Translations under genes and position numbers: made by a program
In this document: positions 11,021-23,551 of the stretch, one piece after another
How positions within the stretch are numbered: the first letter of the stretch is position 1
Layout of the letters: every line of letters begins with the position of its first letter
Notes under the pieces: model-generated
What the model was told of the DNA's origin: nothing
The model's database searches: none
Seen by the model: the letters and a program-made list of their open reading frames with translations, nothing else
Assembly: GCA_023014365.1 (NCBI GenBank)
Contig: JAEBUN010000002.1
Location: 2,914,001 to 2,978,000 of the forward strand
Direction: 5' to 3'
DNA: 64,000 nt
Source of the DNA: Lepiota brunneoincarnata
Taxonomy: Eukaryota > Basidiomycota > Agaricomycetes > Agaricales > Agaricaceae

Positions 11021-12509
11021 ATGGAGATTTGCAGTATTGACACGTGTTTCTCGGTGCCTGAGAACATTGCTACGACTCTTGTCATAAATGCAGGGCCAGC
11101 TGTAAGTAAACAAGATTTTTGTATGAATGTGATCGCAGCTGATTGTGGTTTGCAGCTCTTTGCTTACTGCCTAGATGTCTTCCTCTACGGAGTCCTCACT
11201 GTTCAGACCTGTGAGCTCAGCTCGCTACCCATCTCAGTGATACCACTCACCCAATACTATGGTGTCTGCCAGATCTATATTTCCTAGCTTTCCCGAATGA
11301 CAAACGAGCGACGAAGATCATTGTCTACTTTCTATACATTGTTGGGACTGCTCAAACTGCCCTCGCTCTCCATGACCTCTACTTTCTATTCTGCTCAGGC
11401 ACTGTGATTCAAGAAATCACTTTGTCCAACGAAATTTCCATCAGTTATGCTTTCCGCGACACGCACCCATTTGGATACATGTGGCTCACGATTCCAACGG
11501 CTAGTGCGCTCGGTGCGGGGATTGCATCCAACTCAAGAATGCTCCCATCTGACCCTGCATCCATCCGTCTAGTTGCCATCGTTGTACAGTCTCTGTATGC
11601 ATACCGCATTTACACAATTTCAGGGCAGAAATTGATCACGGTGGTTGTGTCATTGGTAAGTTGCGGGGATGATTTCCATCGCGGAAGAAGGCTCACCACT
11701 TCTCGAACAGCTGGCCCTTGCTCAGTTCATATTAGGCATCTACTCCGCGATCACTGTCTATTTCCCGGCCGTGAATAAGTCCTTCACGACCTCCATCCGG
11801 GCACCCTATATCAATGCACTGGTGAGTCGGAGCTCAAAGCAAGAGTGTGTGACGACATTAAAAAATCTATTTGCACAATCCAAGGCTTGGGGATTGGTTG
11901 GGGCACTCTGCGATATACTCATTGCCGGCTACATGTTTTACTTTGTATGTCAGATTCAGCATGCATGTCTACTCCATCACTGACTCATTTGCGCAGTTGT
12001 CGAAGCAAATGAAAGGAGTATCACGTCGTACTCAAACACCTCTCACGAAAATCAAGCGGCTAGTGCTGGAAACAGGAATGTTGACGGGTACGCTTGGCTT
12101 CACAAGTAAATGGTCTTGGGATTTACCAAAAAACACTCGAATCTCTGCAGCTGCAATGGCAATCGCGTACACCGTAACATCCGTCTTATCCATGGGAGGA
12201 TCGGGGAATTGGTACATGATTCCCGGTCTGTCCCTAAGCAAGCTGTATGCCAACCCGATGCTGGTCTTGCTCAACAATCGCTTTACCATCCTGGGAGGTC
12301 GAAATAGCCCAGATCCATCACATCGCCACTCAAGTGTTGCGGGAACCGACGCTAGAATGACTGGGATTGCTTTCGTTCATAGCCACCCGGAAGATACAAT
12401 ATTTCTGGGCGGTGGTATTCACACCGTCGACCTTGCCCCTCAACCGAACCACGAGCAAGAGGAAATAAATAACGTCAAACCAAAGGATGAACATATCCAA
12501 GAAGCTTGA
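11021..12509 (+). CDS. DUF6534-type seven-helix membrane protein (copy 2)
   Basis: Close paralogue of the gene at 8658, with the same exon plan. It starts MEICSIDTCFSVPENI and continues through LFAYCLDVFLYGVLTVQT, FPNDKRATKIIVYFLYIVG, VAIVVQSLYAYRIYTISGQ, LALAQFILGIYSA, WGLVGALCDILIAGYMFYF, LETGMLT-AAMAIAYTVTSVLS and LSKLYANPMLVLLNNRF. The tail ends KPKDEHIQEA. The splice from MLT to AAMAIAYT uses donor GTACGC and acceptor CTGCAG in both copies, so a 5-versus-6 A difference between them is intronic. The 3' end of this gene is the source, or a sister, of the fossil at 42495-42580. Role unknown; the hydrophobic helices indicate a membrane location. Confidence 0.82.
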
Positions 12510-12512
12510 GGC

Positions 12513-12884
12513 TCCATGGCTATAAGTATGAGACTAAATTCTTGGAGCGGCGGCTCATATTGTCTCGGGACATCATAGATTAAAGCACTTTAGACGAGGA
12601 GAGTAGTGTTATCATAAACGATGTATAACTTATTTCCGTATGTGATGTTTTGCGCGCCGAAGAACATATAGGGATCACGATCAAAAGAACTACCACAAAG
12701 CGGGTGGACTCCTTCTCTACCGGTGTTTTCCTTTCTCCCTCAAACAGTATCCTACAATTAGTTCTTCGCTTACTTTTCCCTCCCAACACATTAACTTCTG
12801 TTCAAGGGTCACACCACCATAGACGCGTCTATTATGATATATGGGAGTACTGTCTAACCTGACAAGGCCACAAAATCCGTCCTA
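12513..12884. other. Convergent intergenic region DUF6534-2 / ABC transporter
   Basis: No gene seen. This spacer separates convergent 3' ends. It is repeated, diverged, at about 42565-42925, which helps date the module duplication. Confidence 0.5.
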
Positions 12885-15800
12885 TCAATGCTTCGCATGC
12901 CTCCGAAAACCACTGAACCAACTTCCGGTATGAATGCGGAAAGCATATGTGAACAGATATGTCAAGATAACCTACAAATCATCACCATCATAAGCTTGTA
13001 TCCAATGTTTTATCGAGAGGCAGCTTACGTTGAGCCCAATGAAGCCAATCATGACTCCAACATCTCTCCAACGGTGATCATAGAATATGTTGAAACCAAA
13101 CGCCAGGAATGCATCCGTTTCTCCTACACCACAATATTGGCAGGACGAACTGTCGTTGGGGTTGACAAGGTAGCCTCCGGCAGTAGAGATATAATTGGCC
13201 ATATACTGCCCACAAGTCTGACTGGCCGGTGGATTCAGGCGCACGAGCTCGATGTCAGAGCACGTCACTCGCTGGCGTCCAAGAGCTAGGGGGTGGTCAG
13301 TACAGGCAACCACCGGTCAGATAAGAACGGTGTGCTTACTGTTCCCAACAATCCCCTCGATGAAGTAGGTAAACGGAGAAATCCAATACCTGTTCACAAA
13401 TTAGCGAGTGCGTTTATGAGGGGGCCGAATCAGCAGGGAACTGGAGCTTACATCCATCGCCACCATCCGAGCTGGCGGTACGGTTGCAGGACGCCATTGC
13501 TGCATCGAAACGGTGAGGTCTGGAGCTCTGTGTGAAATTCAGGACCCACATCAAATATACAAAGGAGGATAAGAAGCCATAGGCAATAGTTGCAATCTCG
13601 GCACTGGGCGCCATAGACGAGATGGCTTGTCCAAAAGTGGTATAATAGAGGGGAAACAGGACACCATACATGAGGTAGGTGTATCCTGCGCGGCTGGTGT
13701 TCAGTCGGGAGCTCCAAAACCAAGTCACAAAATATAATGATGACCCGAGAATGTTCCAGGGAACCTCGACGAGTATCTGAGAAGTGACCAGTGCTGTCCA
13801 ACTATACATTCGGCTGGGGCGCTCCCGAATTTCATATATGTTGCGGATAGAGACATAAGCAACAATGACTTGGGTTGCGAGGGGGGAGCTGCATTTTGTT
13901 CGGTGAGTGATAGACCACATCGTTGGTATCTGTACTAAGCACCTGTTGACTAAGCCTAAAAAGACAGACTGGAATAATTCTGGTTAAGCCGATTCATCCG
14001 AGCCGAGTGGCAAGACTCACAAAAAGTTTATTTTGAATTCCCTGCTGACTCTCGTCTCCTTTGAAGAATGTAAATCCAACAAAAAGTCCGCTGATGATAT
14101 TCAGAGCAAACTTTGATCCCAAAAGAGCCGGGCTTCGGTAATAATGGGCGATGTTCCGTTTTGACAACTCGATCAACTGGTACCCCCACGTCGTTGGAAA
14201 TTGAGTACGCTGAGCAGTCTCAACTGGCGGACGCTGACGGCCCTTTGCATATATTTCCTTCATATTCATTTCCAATCCTCTTGCTTCCTCGGATTCCTTC
14301 CATATCTCATTCCAGTCATGCTGGGATGATGCAGTCGCTCCTGCGCCTATAACATCCAGCATATATTCCGCTCTGTGAGGGCATGGGTCGTTGCATGATA
14401 AGTCTATTACGACCACAATACTGTGTTACTTACGGATTTTCCTGGGCTTTACACTTCCTTGCACCGTTCCGTTCGAAATAGTTGATCATGGTGTCACCGA
14501 TGTCACCAAAATACACTGTTTGCCCTCCTTTGCGAAGTAGCAACAGGCGATCAAAGACCTAAAGCAATAGCAGTAAGATATGTTCTTTCAAGAACAATTT
14601 AAAACATACTGAAAATAGCTCCGCAGAAGGCTGTAGTCAAACAATTCAGATAAGTGTATGTGCGACATGCACAAAGAGACAAGTAATACCTGGTGAATTC
14701 TGCATATGGCTGGCACTTAGCGACTGTGATCAAAGCATATTCAGAAAGAGCATCTTACGTGCATAAAATCGCTTGTCCATGATTGGCCAAGCTACGTAAG
14801 AAAGTCAAAATATTCCAAGCACTCTGCGAATCGAGTCCCGAGGTTGGTTCATCCAAGAACAAAAGTAACTTGGGCTATAAAAATTGAGCATATATCCTAT
14901 GACGGAGAAACAACCATAATCACCTTCGCTGCTAGCTCCACACCAATTGTCGTTCTCTTCTGGTACTCTACTCCAAGAGAGCCTACGGCTGCATCCTTAT
15001 ATCGTTCCAACCCGCACAGTTTGATGCATTTGTCAACGCTACGGTAGTTAGACTAAGCTTCGACTTTCCCCACGATAATACACACTCAGGAGCACTCACT
15101 AGTTTTCCTTCTCCTCATCAGAAACAGATGCTGGCTGGCGAAGTTTCGCTGAGAAGAGCAAGGCCTCTCGAACCGTTGCAGATGGTAAATGCGTGTCAAT
15201 TTGTTGACAATAACCGCTATGAAAATGTATTCAGAAAAGTGAATTCTGCTGATTACACATCTGGCGTACGTTTGTGTTTGGAAGTCGTCCGGTAGGGCTT
15301 GTCCATTCACGAAACGCTCTCCGGTGATTCTGCCAATGTCACTCCGCTGAGCCAAAACATTCAAAAGCGTCGTCTACGCGTGGTGCTTTAGCCGAATGGG
15401 AGTCTTAAATGAACATGAATCCATTCACCTTTCCTGCTCCGGACTCCCCCATCAACGCCGTGATACGTCCAGGCGCCACAAATCCCGAAACATCATCAAG
15501 CAACACTCGTTCCCCGTCTTGAACAGGTATAACATACTGCACATGTGAAAAAGTAAATATATCTGCCTGCTTCATATTCGCATCGGAAATATCAGGGCCA
15601 TTGGGCACAGATTTATCCTTCTCTAACGTCTCGTTTTGACCTGGACTGCTACTGCCCTTCTCCTCATCTCCAGAATGCGACAAAACCCTGGAGCCTCGCT
15701 TGAATAGAACCATGGACTTTTGTATGGCAGTCGCTGTGTTGATCTCCGTAATGAAAAATAGTGCAAACATGAAAACAATGCAAAAGGCAACGATAACACC

Positions 15801-18514
15801 AAAATTCTAACCATGATAGCCGTTAGACCTTGAGAGCGATAAACCAGATCTAGCGATTGACTCACGCGCCACAGATAATCGCGAGAATATCCATACGTCA
15901 AAAGAATGTATCGTGCACCATTAACCACCGGTTCTCCAGGTAATGATCCGACCGTAGTGCAGACTTGATTTGCCAATGTGATGTTTTGATAACCTGGTCC
16001 TTGTGGTACGAGCGAAGAACATGTAGCATTGATGGTGCTAAATTCGTTCGACATGAGTGCATCGAACCCATAACGGATGGGCTTTTTGTTGGATACACGT
16101 CAACGATGAGCTTATTTTTGCGACGGTGCGACCACTTACGTTGATATAGACTATCCATCGCAGAGGCCAAACCATTGATCTTTCAGGCAGAGCATAACCT
16201 GTGATTATTAGTCCTTATCTGAGAAGACATCCAACAGCAGAGATAGCGGGCCCGAGCTTACCTGTGTAGATGCAGAATGCAAGTATCAAAATACCAGCAC
16301 AACTAATTGCCGGGGCTGCGGTTAATGATATGAGTCGAGATGAGTTGACCAAAGGTCAAATACAGATAGGCTAACCTTCCGTCGCGAAAGTCGCAGCCGA
16401 GGCTCTGAACCACGCCCTCATAGTTAGCGAAATAAAGTACTCAAATAAGATAAATATGCTGCTGGAATGTAAGCTCCAACTTTCGACTAGATAAATTCGA
16501 GAACATACAAGAATTGTGCTGCGGTCCCTTGCAACCCGACTAGAGCATAAATCAAACCACCAAGAGCCACCATACAAATAAAATTAACCGGCATATCAAC
16601 GAGGGTATAGGCCACAGCATCGATGAAGGGGTGATACAGTGCCCAGCGATGATGTCGCAGGACAATGGGACGCTGAGCGAGCAGTGCCGGGATTTCTGGA
16701 AGTGTCATCCCAGCCGTGAACAGGAGAGTGCTGAGAAGGTACTTTCAATGTTCTTGTCTCTCAGCGGTGATCCTGAGGATTACTCACAAAAACAGCACGC
16801 CACTACGGGGGAAAAACCCATTCGTGGTTTTAGGAGCCTTGAGAAAGACGGTTCCATACACAATCCCTTGAAAGATATAGGAGCTAATATTTTATTCAGG
16901 AGAAAATAAGCGAACGTGTATTTATCACAAACGGAAAAACTCACAGAATGGTTATCGAGGTCGGGAGCATGTTCCCTCGGAGGATTTGCACGCGTCTGAG
17001 CATCACTGCCCGTGCCTGCATCGGTAATGAGGCAGTATACGCCGACCCAGCGCGTGCAGCTGCCGCTTTCTCATCTCGGACGTGTGAACGATATTCATCC
17101 GCCCTTGCTTTATTCCCCACGAACTTCTCGCGATAACATTCGATTTCTGCACGATTTGTGTCTCCAAGGGAGGATTTTTTAAAGTAGTCTGCAAAATCCT
17201 GTGCAGTCCTGGGAAGAACAGCCGATGGTTCGCGTAATATTCGAGTTTGCGCATTCGTCACCGAGACGAGAAAGTCGGGTGTTGTTTGTCTTGGCGCAGG
17301 CATATAGCCCATGTTGATGAAGTAATCTCGAGCCGTCTTTGCAGGACCGAAGTAAGCCATTCTCCCCTCATACATGACGCAAACCTGTAAGACGAGATAA
17401 ACTCAGAAACCACCCTCTGAGGAAATGCATAAGTTAACCTTATCAACCAGTTCAAACAGTTGTTCGCCTGCTTGGTAGAGCGAAACGATTGTCGTCAGGC
17501 GACCGATATCCGTAGCTAATCGTAAAGCTCGCATGTATTCCAAGGCAGTCGATGAATCAAGTCCTCGAGTAGAGCTTTTCCCTCCTGTGAGATAGAACGG
17601 ATGCACCGAATAGTGAACTTACTTGTCCCAGCCGGTGATACACCCGCGACTAGCCATGGCCTCACATATCGACACCCGTTTCTTCTCACCACCCGATATA
17701 CCACGAATGAGCGCATCGCCCACCGGAGTATCTCTCGCATGCTGGAGACCAAAGAGGGTCAACAACGCGTCTGTTACGAGCTCCGTGTACTCTGTTCTGG
17801 AATGACCCTGAAGGTCACGAGGGGCGCGGAGCCGCGCTGCAAAGCGAACCGTTTGCGCGACAGTGAGAGACGGAAAATGGATATCGTCTTCGGGGCAATA
17901 CTGGACATCGCCTCGATAGCGTTTCTCTACCTCTTCCGGTAGTAGACTGCCATAATAAACTTGTCCTTCTACAGCATGGTACTCCTGCCTCTGATTTGTC
18001 AAGGTCTTCAGCAAGGTGCTACAACCCGACCCAGGGCTTCCTAGTACGACTGCGATGCATGTAAGGACAAGAGGGGAGCTGATGTACTTTGTACTCACGG
18101 AGAATTTCTCCAGGACGCACGACACCTTCAAACTCATCAATAATTCGTCGCGTTGGTGGGTGCCGGGAGCTCTGTATAAGCTCAATAATGTTGAGGGGAT
18201 TTAGCAAAGAACCCAACGTTTCCTGGCGGGCTGCACTGGCATCTATGCCAACGACACTGAGGCCTTCAAACATGACGCCCAGTTCGCGAGGCTTGACATT
18301 GGCCTCGGTTCGACTAACAGATACCACATTGTTCAATACTATAAATTTGAAGAGAAAGCCTGCCCGACCTTTGAAGTACCGTCCGGAGCGTTTTTTCAAG
18401 ATCAAAGTTGCTATCACCTCCCCCATCAACTTTTTGGGACAGAGTTCGTTCGAGTTGCTTGACTCCTCCTGGATCAAAGTAGTCGATTTCAACGTGTTGA
18501 GGCGCGTTACTCAT
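12885..18514 (-). CDS. Full-size PDR-type ABC transporter (ABCG family)
   Basis: Plasma-membrane drug or metabolite exporter of the pleiotropic drug resistance type, order NBD1-TMD1-NBD2-TMD2. NBD1 has the Walker [15 protein letters not shown] with the Cys typical of fungal PDR NBD1 (near 18010-18050), the signature [10 protein letters not shown] and [16 protein letters not shown]1 follows ([15 protein letters not shown] [15 protein letters not shown]). NBD2 has [21 protein letters not shown] near 15410-15480. TMD2 ends with [33 protein letters not shown] and the PDR C-terminal Cys-rich loop [12 protein letters not shown]...CGQYMANYI. The last exon encodes [13 protein letters not shown] and stops at 12885. 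Many short introns. The ATG at 18514 ([17 protein letters not shown]) is the first in frame. A 3' fragment of this gene is duplicated at 42925-43145. Confidence 0.94.
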
Positions 18515-19570
18515 CTATTGTCCAAGAGAAAAGAAAAACAGAATCAATGACATGACACAATTATCACTGTGGAAAACCTCACCATGGACGACGAATGCTT
18601 CATCACCACCTTGTCATACAAAGCAAACGTATTTGAAGCCGTGCGCTCGAGATAGACAAACTTGACTAGTGCCCGAATGGGAAGCCATGTCATAAGGTGG
18701 AGCCTTTCGCTTCTCATCGGATCCGTAAGAAACCAGACAATTTTAAATGAACATGCTCTCGGCACGCGGACGTGTTCATTCCTCCTATCATGAATTCAGA
18801 ATCATGCATCGGATATACATTACAAAATGATTCTGGACCACTGTTATGCCAATAGTTCAAGTGGCTAGCTATATGGAGGAATGATTTCAATCCGGTGCGC
18901 GGGCTATAACTCAACCACCAACTGCAGATTAATCGCGTCTGCACGTTTTCGGGCTTATTGAGGTTGACATGAGGAATACTCCAGGAGAGGGTAATTGATG
19001 CATTGAGAATTTGGTTCGCGACCGGATGGTCTTACAATTTGGGGGAGGCAGCTAGGGTACGCGAGTGGGACAGGAAGTGAGGAAAGAAAGAAGGGTGTTG
19101 CATGGTCACGTGCTCCAGGGATGTCACGCTGACCGCTCGCTCTTCAGTGACGCGACGCGTCGGGTAGAATAGGCGAGGAAGGGGGGCAACAGGCGAGATT
19201 AAGACGGAGGGAAATTGTTAGGAGCAGGGTGTTCAGAAGAGGAGATGAGAGAGGGGTCTTGTTCACTGGAGGATCTCTTTCCGGAGCGTATCGTATATAC
19301 CGGTCCGCTGGCCATGACGAAGTCCCGTTACGGGTGCGGGATATCGTGCTGGAACATTGCGCAGCTGGCTGCTAGAAGGGGGGTTGCACGCGACACAGAA
19401 GTTCTCGACAATTACAGTTGGATCTCAGTCCGAAGCGTTCTACGCTTCAGGGAAGTGCGAAAACGTACGTGATATCGAAGGGAGAAGACTGCCCTTATAT
19501 TGGAGAAGATTCAGAAGGCGGAGGATACTAACACCCAACCGTACGATGATATTTATATTCCGGTTACAAG
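18515..19570. promoter_or_regulatory. Upstream region of ABC transporter, otherwise empty
   Basis: About 1 kb between the ABC start and the 3' end of WS1. It contains a CACGTG E-box near 19108 and a CGACGCGTCG palindrome near 19154, both possible factor sites. Open frames here have no recognisable similarity. Confidence 0.4.
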
Positions 19571-20766
19571 TTAAACAGGCTCCCGGCTACCCATCACCAA
19601 AGTCCGACCCCAAACATCGAACGCAATATTGGACCAGCAAATAAGCCAAGTGAACGTCCATATCCTCCCAAATATGCCTCCCACTTGACGTCCCACCCGG
19701 GCCTTCCATAGATCTTCCAGGAGAATGCCAACGCCCATAGCCAGAAAACATGCGACCGTAGTTAAAACGTCCTCCACTCGTCCCAAATGCCAAGATCCAA
19801 GGGAATGAAGAACGCCAGAAAGGAAAAACGCTCCAATAATGTACCCCGGTCTTCCAAACAACGACTGCAGGGGTCTTCCACCAGCGGAAACCAAGATATG
19901 CCTCAAGAATTGATGCCACCGTTTACCCCAGAATTCCGCGAGCGATGTCGATAGTGAAGGAGCATTGAACATGGGCGGCCACGAAGCGGGATCATCCCTG
20001 AACGCTGCGACTGCAGCTAGAGCCACAATGCTGTGGGTTGCGTCAATGACGGTGTAAAGCATGATCGAGAGTGAGAGGGATATAGTGCTTGCAAGGAGAT
20101 GGCGCTGGAAAAAGGGTAACGACATGTCATATATGCTTTCAATACTCCGCGAGGGCAATAGAAAGTCGGCGAGGGCGAAGGAAATGGGGAGTACTATTGA
20201 GTGAACGACGATAGCGCGGATTCGCTCCCAGATGAACGCAGAACGTGTTGCCTGCGGAGATGCTGTATAGCTGTTCCGTCCCCATTTCCAGCCAACTCCT
20301 CTTGGATTCACGACCAGGGCGATTGATTCCTTGACTACATGCGCCAGTGATTCTTGGTTTGCGGGCTCGCCTTGTGCGCGCTTGTCTACTCTTTGGTATT
20401 TCTCCCCATCAAAGGTCCAACCGACCGCACGCATGACAAGAGCAAAAACAACCACCAACTAGGGGCAATGTTAAAAAAACTTGAAGCCGGGTGATTGCAT
20501 ATAAACCTCACGAAAATCCCCTGATTCAACACGCTCCCAACATCACCCAGTGATCTTAGTTTGACCCGGATCACAAGGCGCAAGGCTGTCCATAGGGTAA
20601 AGGGCAAGAGAGCCAATCGCCAGAGCCGACTTTTGTGTCCAACGACAAAGACGGCGGTGAGCTGGATCGCTAGTAGGAACGGCACGCAGAGTACGAAAAA
20701 TGTCCAGAGGGCAGGCGTATACATGACCACTGCAGTCAAACAAAGAGCAAAGTCTAGTACTGGCAT
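19571..20766 (-). CDS. Wax-synthase-like membrane-bound O-acyltransferase (WS1)
   Basis: Multi-pass acyltransferase of the wax-synthase/MBOAT type, expected to transfer an acyl group to a hydroxyl on a lipophilic acceptor in the ER. Exon 1 encodes several helices (TFFVLCVPFLLAIQLTAVFVV, SRLWRLALLPFTLWTALRLV). One intron follows, then VGWTFDGEKYQRV, NPRGVGWKWGRN, PPMFNAPSLSTSLAEFWGKR, WHQFLRHIL and FLSGVLHSLGSW. The FWGKRWHQFLR block and the later His (GVLHS) are the family's conserved, probably catalytic, elements. About 380 residues. The first ATG (20766) or an internal one (MYTPALW) could be used. Divergent from P450-1 with a 290-bp shared promoter. Three complete paralogues lie in the window. 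Confidence 0.86.
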
Positions 20767-21055
20767 TCCGCCTTAAAGCTTCACCAAGCGCTAAGGCCTA
20801 GAGGGCAAGAATGGTCAAAGTCGCGGGGCCGAACAAAAGCCCGGGAGATAGGGATGAACCGGTCAGAAATGAAAACCCTGGAACAAAATATCGACCCGAT
20901 TGCAATCGACCTGGCTAGTCGGCGGCCGTAGCCCGGCCCCTGATCGGCACCACTACAAATGACGACCCCCCAAAGTCCCAGAGCCAGAAATATATAGTCA
21001 CTGTCATCGAGAAATTTTGTAGCCGAGTTGCTGGTTACTTTCCCGTCCTCTCTCC
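20767..21055. promoter_or_regulatory. Shared WS1 / P450-1 bidirectional promoter
   Basis: The whole 289-bp spacer between divergent starts. It contains a TATA-like AAATATATAG about 70 bp before the P450 ATG. It is conserved, with deletions, before P450-5 at about 43350-43566, where the adjacent wax-synthase copy is dead. Confidence 0.6.
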
Positions 21056-23085
21056 ATGTTAGAGACTCTTTCAATCCAAATAACCTCCTACTTTGTTGGT
21101 AGTCTTATCTTCTTCCTTGCTTGCAAAGCATACTTAAATAGTTGTGGGCCAACGGTACGCCTAGCCCACTTCCCCACTTCAACCTGTTGCATACTGAAAC
21201 TACACATCCAGTTCAATGAGATACCGGCTATAGGCTACGCTGGTCGACTGACTTCATACTTCGATGCTATTCGGCTCCTTTGGTCTGCACCTAAGATGCT
21301 TCAAGAAGGGTATAAGAAATATCCGAAGGGATTATTCAAGGTGCCCACTATGATAAATTGGGAGGTTGTTCTTAGCGGAGGGGAGGTGGTGGAGGATTTG
21401 AGGAAAGCGGGGGAGGCCCTTAGTTTCGAAGCTCGGCTCATTGATGTAAGTGCTGTCATGTACCCGTTTTCTGACGCGGCGCGCTGAACATTAATATAGA
21501 GTTTGAAACTCGAGTATTCGCTCAAAGGGAATCTTGCGAACAGCTGCTATCACATCAAGGTTGTCAAAACAAGCTTAATGGCTATTGGACCGTTTTGGTG
21601 AGTTTACTGGGGAAGCGGGTAGAAGTAACTGTCATTGATTTGTCTCAGCAACGATGTACACGACGAAGTTGTTGCCGCAGTTAAGGACCTTATACCGGCT
21701 ACAGAAAAACGTGGGTGTCCTTGGAGTCTTGGGGGAATGCAGAGTTCATTGAGCCCTGTCACAGAATGGTTGAGCATTCCGCTCTTCCCCGCACTCTTGC
21801 AAGTCGCCACGCGCTTGAATAATCGTGTATTCGTAGGGTTTCCACTGTGCCGAAACACCGAGTACTTGGATTTCGTCGTCGGGTTCTCCGGAGATGTTAT
21901 CAAGTCTGCGATTCTCATTGGCTTGGTGCCCAATGTCCTGCAACCGTACGTGTTTCACTTGTTCTTTCTGCACGGTTGGTGGCTGAGCAGTTTGGGGATA
22001 GACTAGTTGCGCCGTTGCTCTCGTCCTACAAGAAGACTCGTAGGTTGGCTTTGAAGTTCCTTGGGCCCATTATCGAAGAAAGAATAAGGATGAAAGAGGA
22101 ACACGGTAATGATTGGGAGGGGAAACCGGTGCGTACTCTTAGCGAACAAGATCTAGGATTGTTGGTGAATATAAGGATATCGCAAGGATGACTTGATTTC
22201 ATGGTTTATTGACGAGGCAGAGGGAGAGGATGCGACATTGGAGAACTTGGCACTGCGGGTTGTGCTCATCAATTTCGTCGCCCTTCATAATACTTCAATG
22301 GTAAATACTATTCATTTTGGTTCTCGTTCAGGTTACTTGATCCACCTTTGCAGACGATGACACATGCTCTGTTCGATATCGCCGCTCATCCAGAATACAT
22401 TGAGGAACTCCGGGATGAGGCACAGAAGGTGACAAAATCTGAAGGTTGGTCGAAAGCTGCGATTGCAAAGCTATATAAATTAGATAGCTTCGTGCGAGAA
22501 TCAATGAGGTGTTCAAGTATAAGTGCAAGTAAGTCGGCAGTCCCTACCTACTTTTACCCCGGCGAGCTCAAAACCCTCAGTTTCGATATGGCGCAAGGTG
22601 GTTGATCCCAACGGATTTACTTTTTCGAACGGGATCAAATTACCTTATGGATCGTTCCTCTCCATTCCCGTTGACGCTATTCGCCATGATGAGGAGCTCT
22701 ACCCGGACCCATGGACGTTCGATGGGCTCAGGTATTATAACCTGGCACAAGCCCAGCTGGCAGCTGGAGATAGCACAGACGTTCACGGAAAGCAAGCGTT
22801 CACTTCTCTCTCGACAAATTGGTTGATGTGGGGGTTAGGAAAGCATGCTTGTCCTGGCCGGTAAGTCTCGTTGCTGCTTCCAGGGAGACGTGTTGTAATG
22901 TGCTTTTTCATAGCTTTCTTGCCGCGCACATGGTCAAAGCATCTCTCGCATACATACTGTTAAATTACGACATCAAGTTGAGTGGTGGTAAACGACCAGA
23001 TAATCAGTGGATATTTTTGGGTTGTAGACCAAACGGCAAAGAACATCTTCTCTTCCGCAAGAGGGCCAATACCGAGGAGATATAG
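21056..23085 (+). CDS. Cytochrome P450, CYP512-like (P450-1)
   Basis: Haem monooxygenase with an N-terminal membrane anchor (YFVGSLIFFLACKAYL). After an intron comes AIGYAGRLTSYFDAIRLLW, then KKYPKGLFKVPTM, FVGFPLCRNTEYLDF, and LALKFLGPIIEERIRMKEE. The I-helix region is NFVALHNTSMTMTHALFDI, the ExxR motif is RESMR, and RKVVDPNGFTFSNGIKLPYG precedes the haem loop WGLGKHACPGR. The order and wording match agaricomycete CYP512-type P450s, members of which hydroxylate lanostane triterpenoids in Ganoderma; substrate here is unknown. About nine introns, all consistent with one open frame. The first haem-loop residue is Trp instead of the usual Phe. Nearly identical in many stretches to P450-5, including flanks. 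Confidence 0.93.
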
Positions 23086-23088
23086 TGT

Positions 23089-23551
23089 TGTAATACTTTT
23101 GCTTCGTGTCAATGGTAGCGAGATTCTCGAGTTCTAAACAATGTAATCTAGACTACCTACATTGGATTATTTGCGCTCACTCGTAAAAGCCCCGTCGGTC
23201 GGAGCGATGACCCTCTCCAGACCAATCAAAGACCTTTACCATTCCGTGCCTTATGTTCCTTAGCTTACTATAGGCCTCGCTTCAAGGCCAGAGTTACACC
23301 AAAACGCGACGCAAGGACGCTCGAAATGGCAACGAATATCGTCAATCGGACGTAGATCAAGAAAAAGAAAACATCACGGAAACTGTTATCGGAGTACATG
23401 GCATCAGTGTTCGTCCTATTCTGATGTAACAGGGAGGGTAGAGGTGTTCGTATACTAATGGACCGAGCAAAGAGAACACTCTGAGTGCGGCGAGAATTTT
23501 GAATCCGGGATAATCGGAGACAGCAGGGGTTTGGGTGCGATGCCAGGGATA
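23089..23551. other. Convergent intergenic region P450-1 / WS2
   Basis: No gene seen. The first part (to about 23200) is duplicated after P450-5 up to about 45710. Confidence 0.5.

Noticed and set aside
19215..19472. Plus-strand frame between the ABC transporter and WS1
   Set aside because: No recognisable motif, no splice partner, and it sits in promoter or 3' flank sequence.
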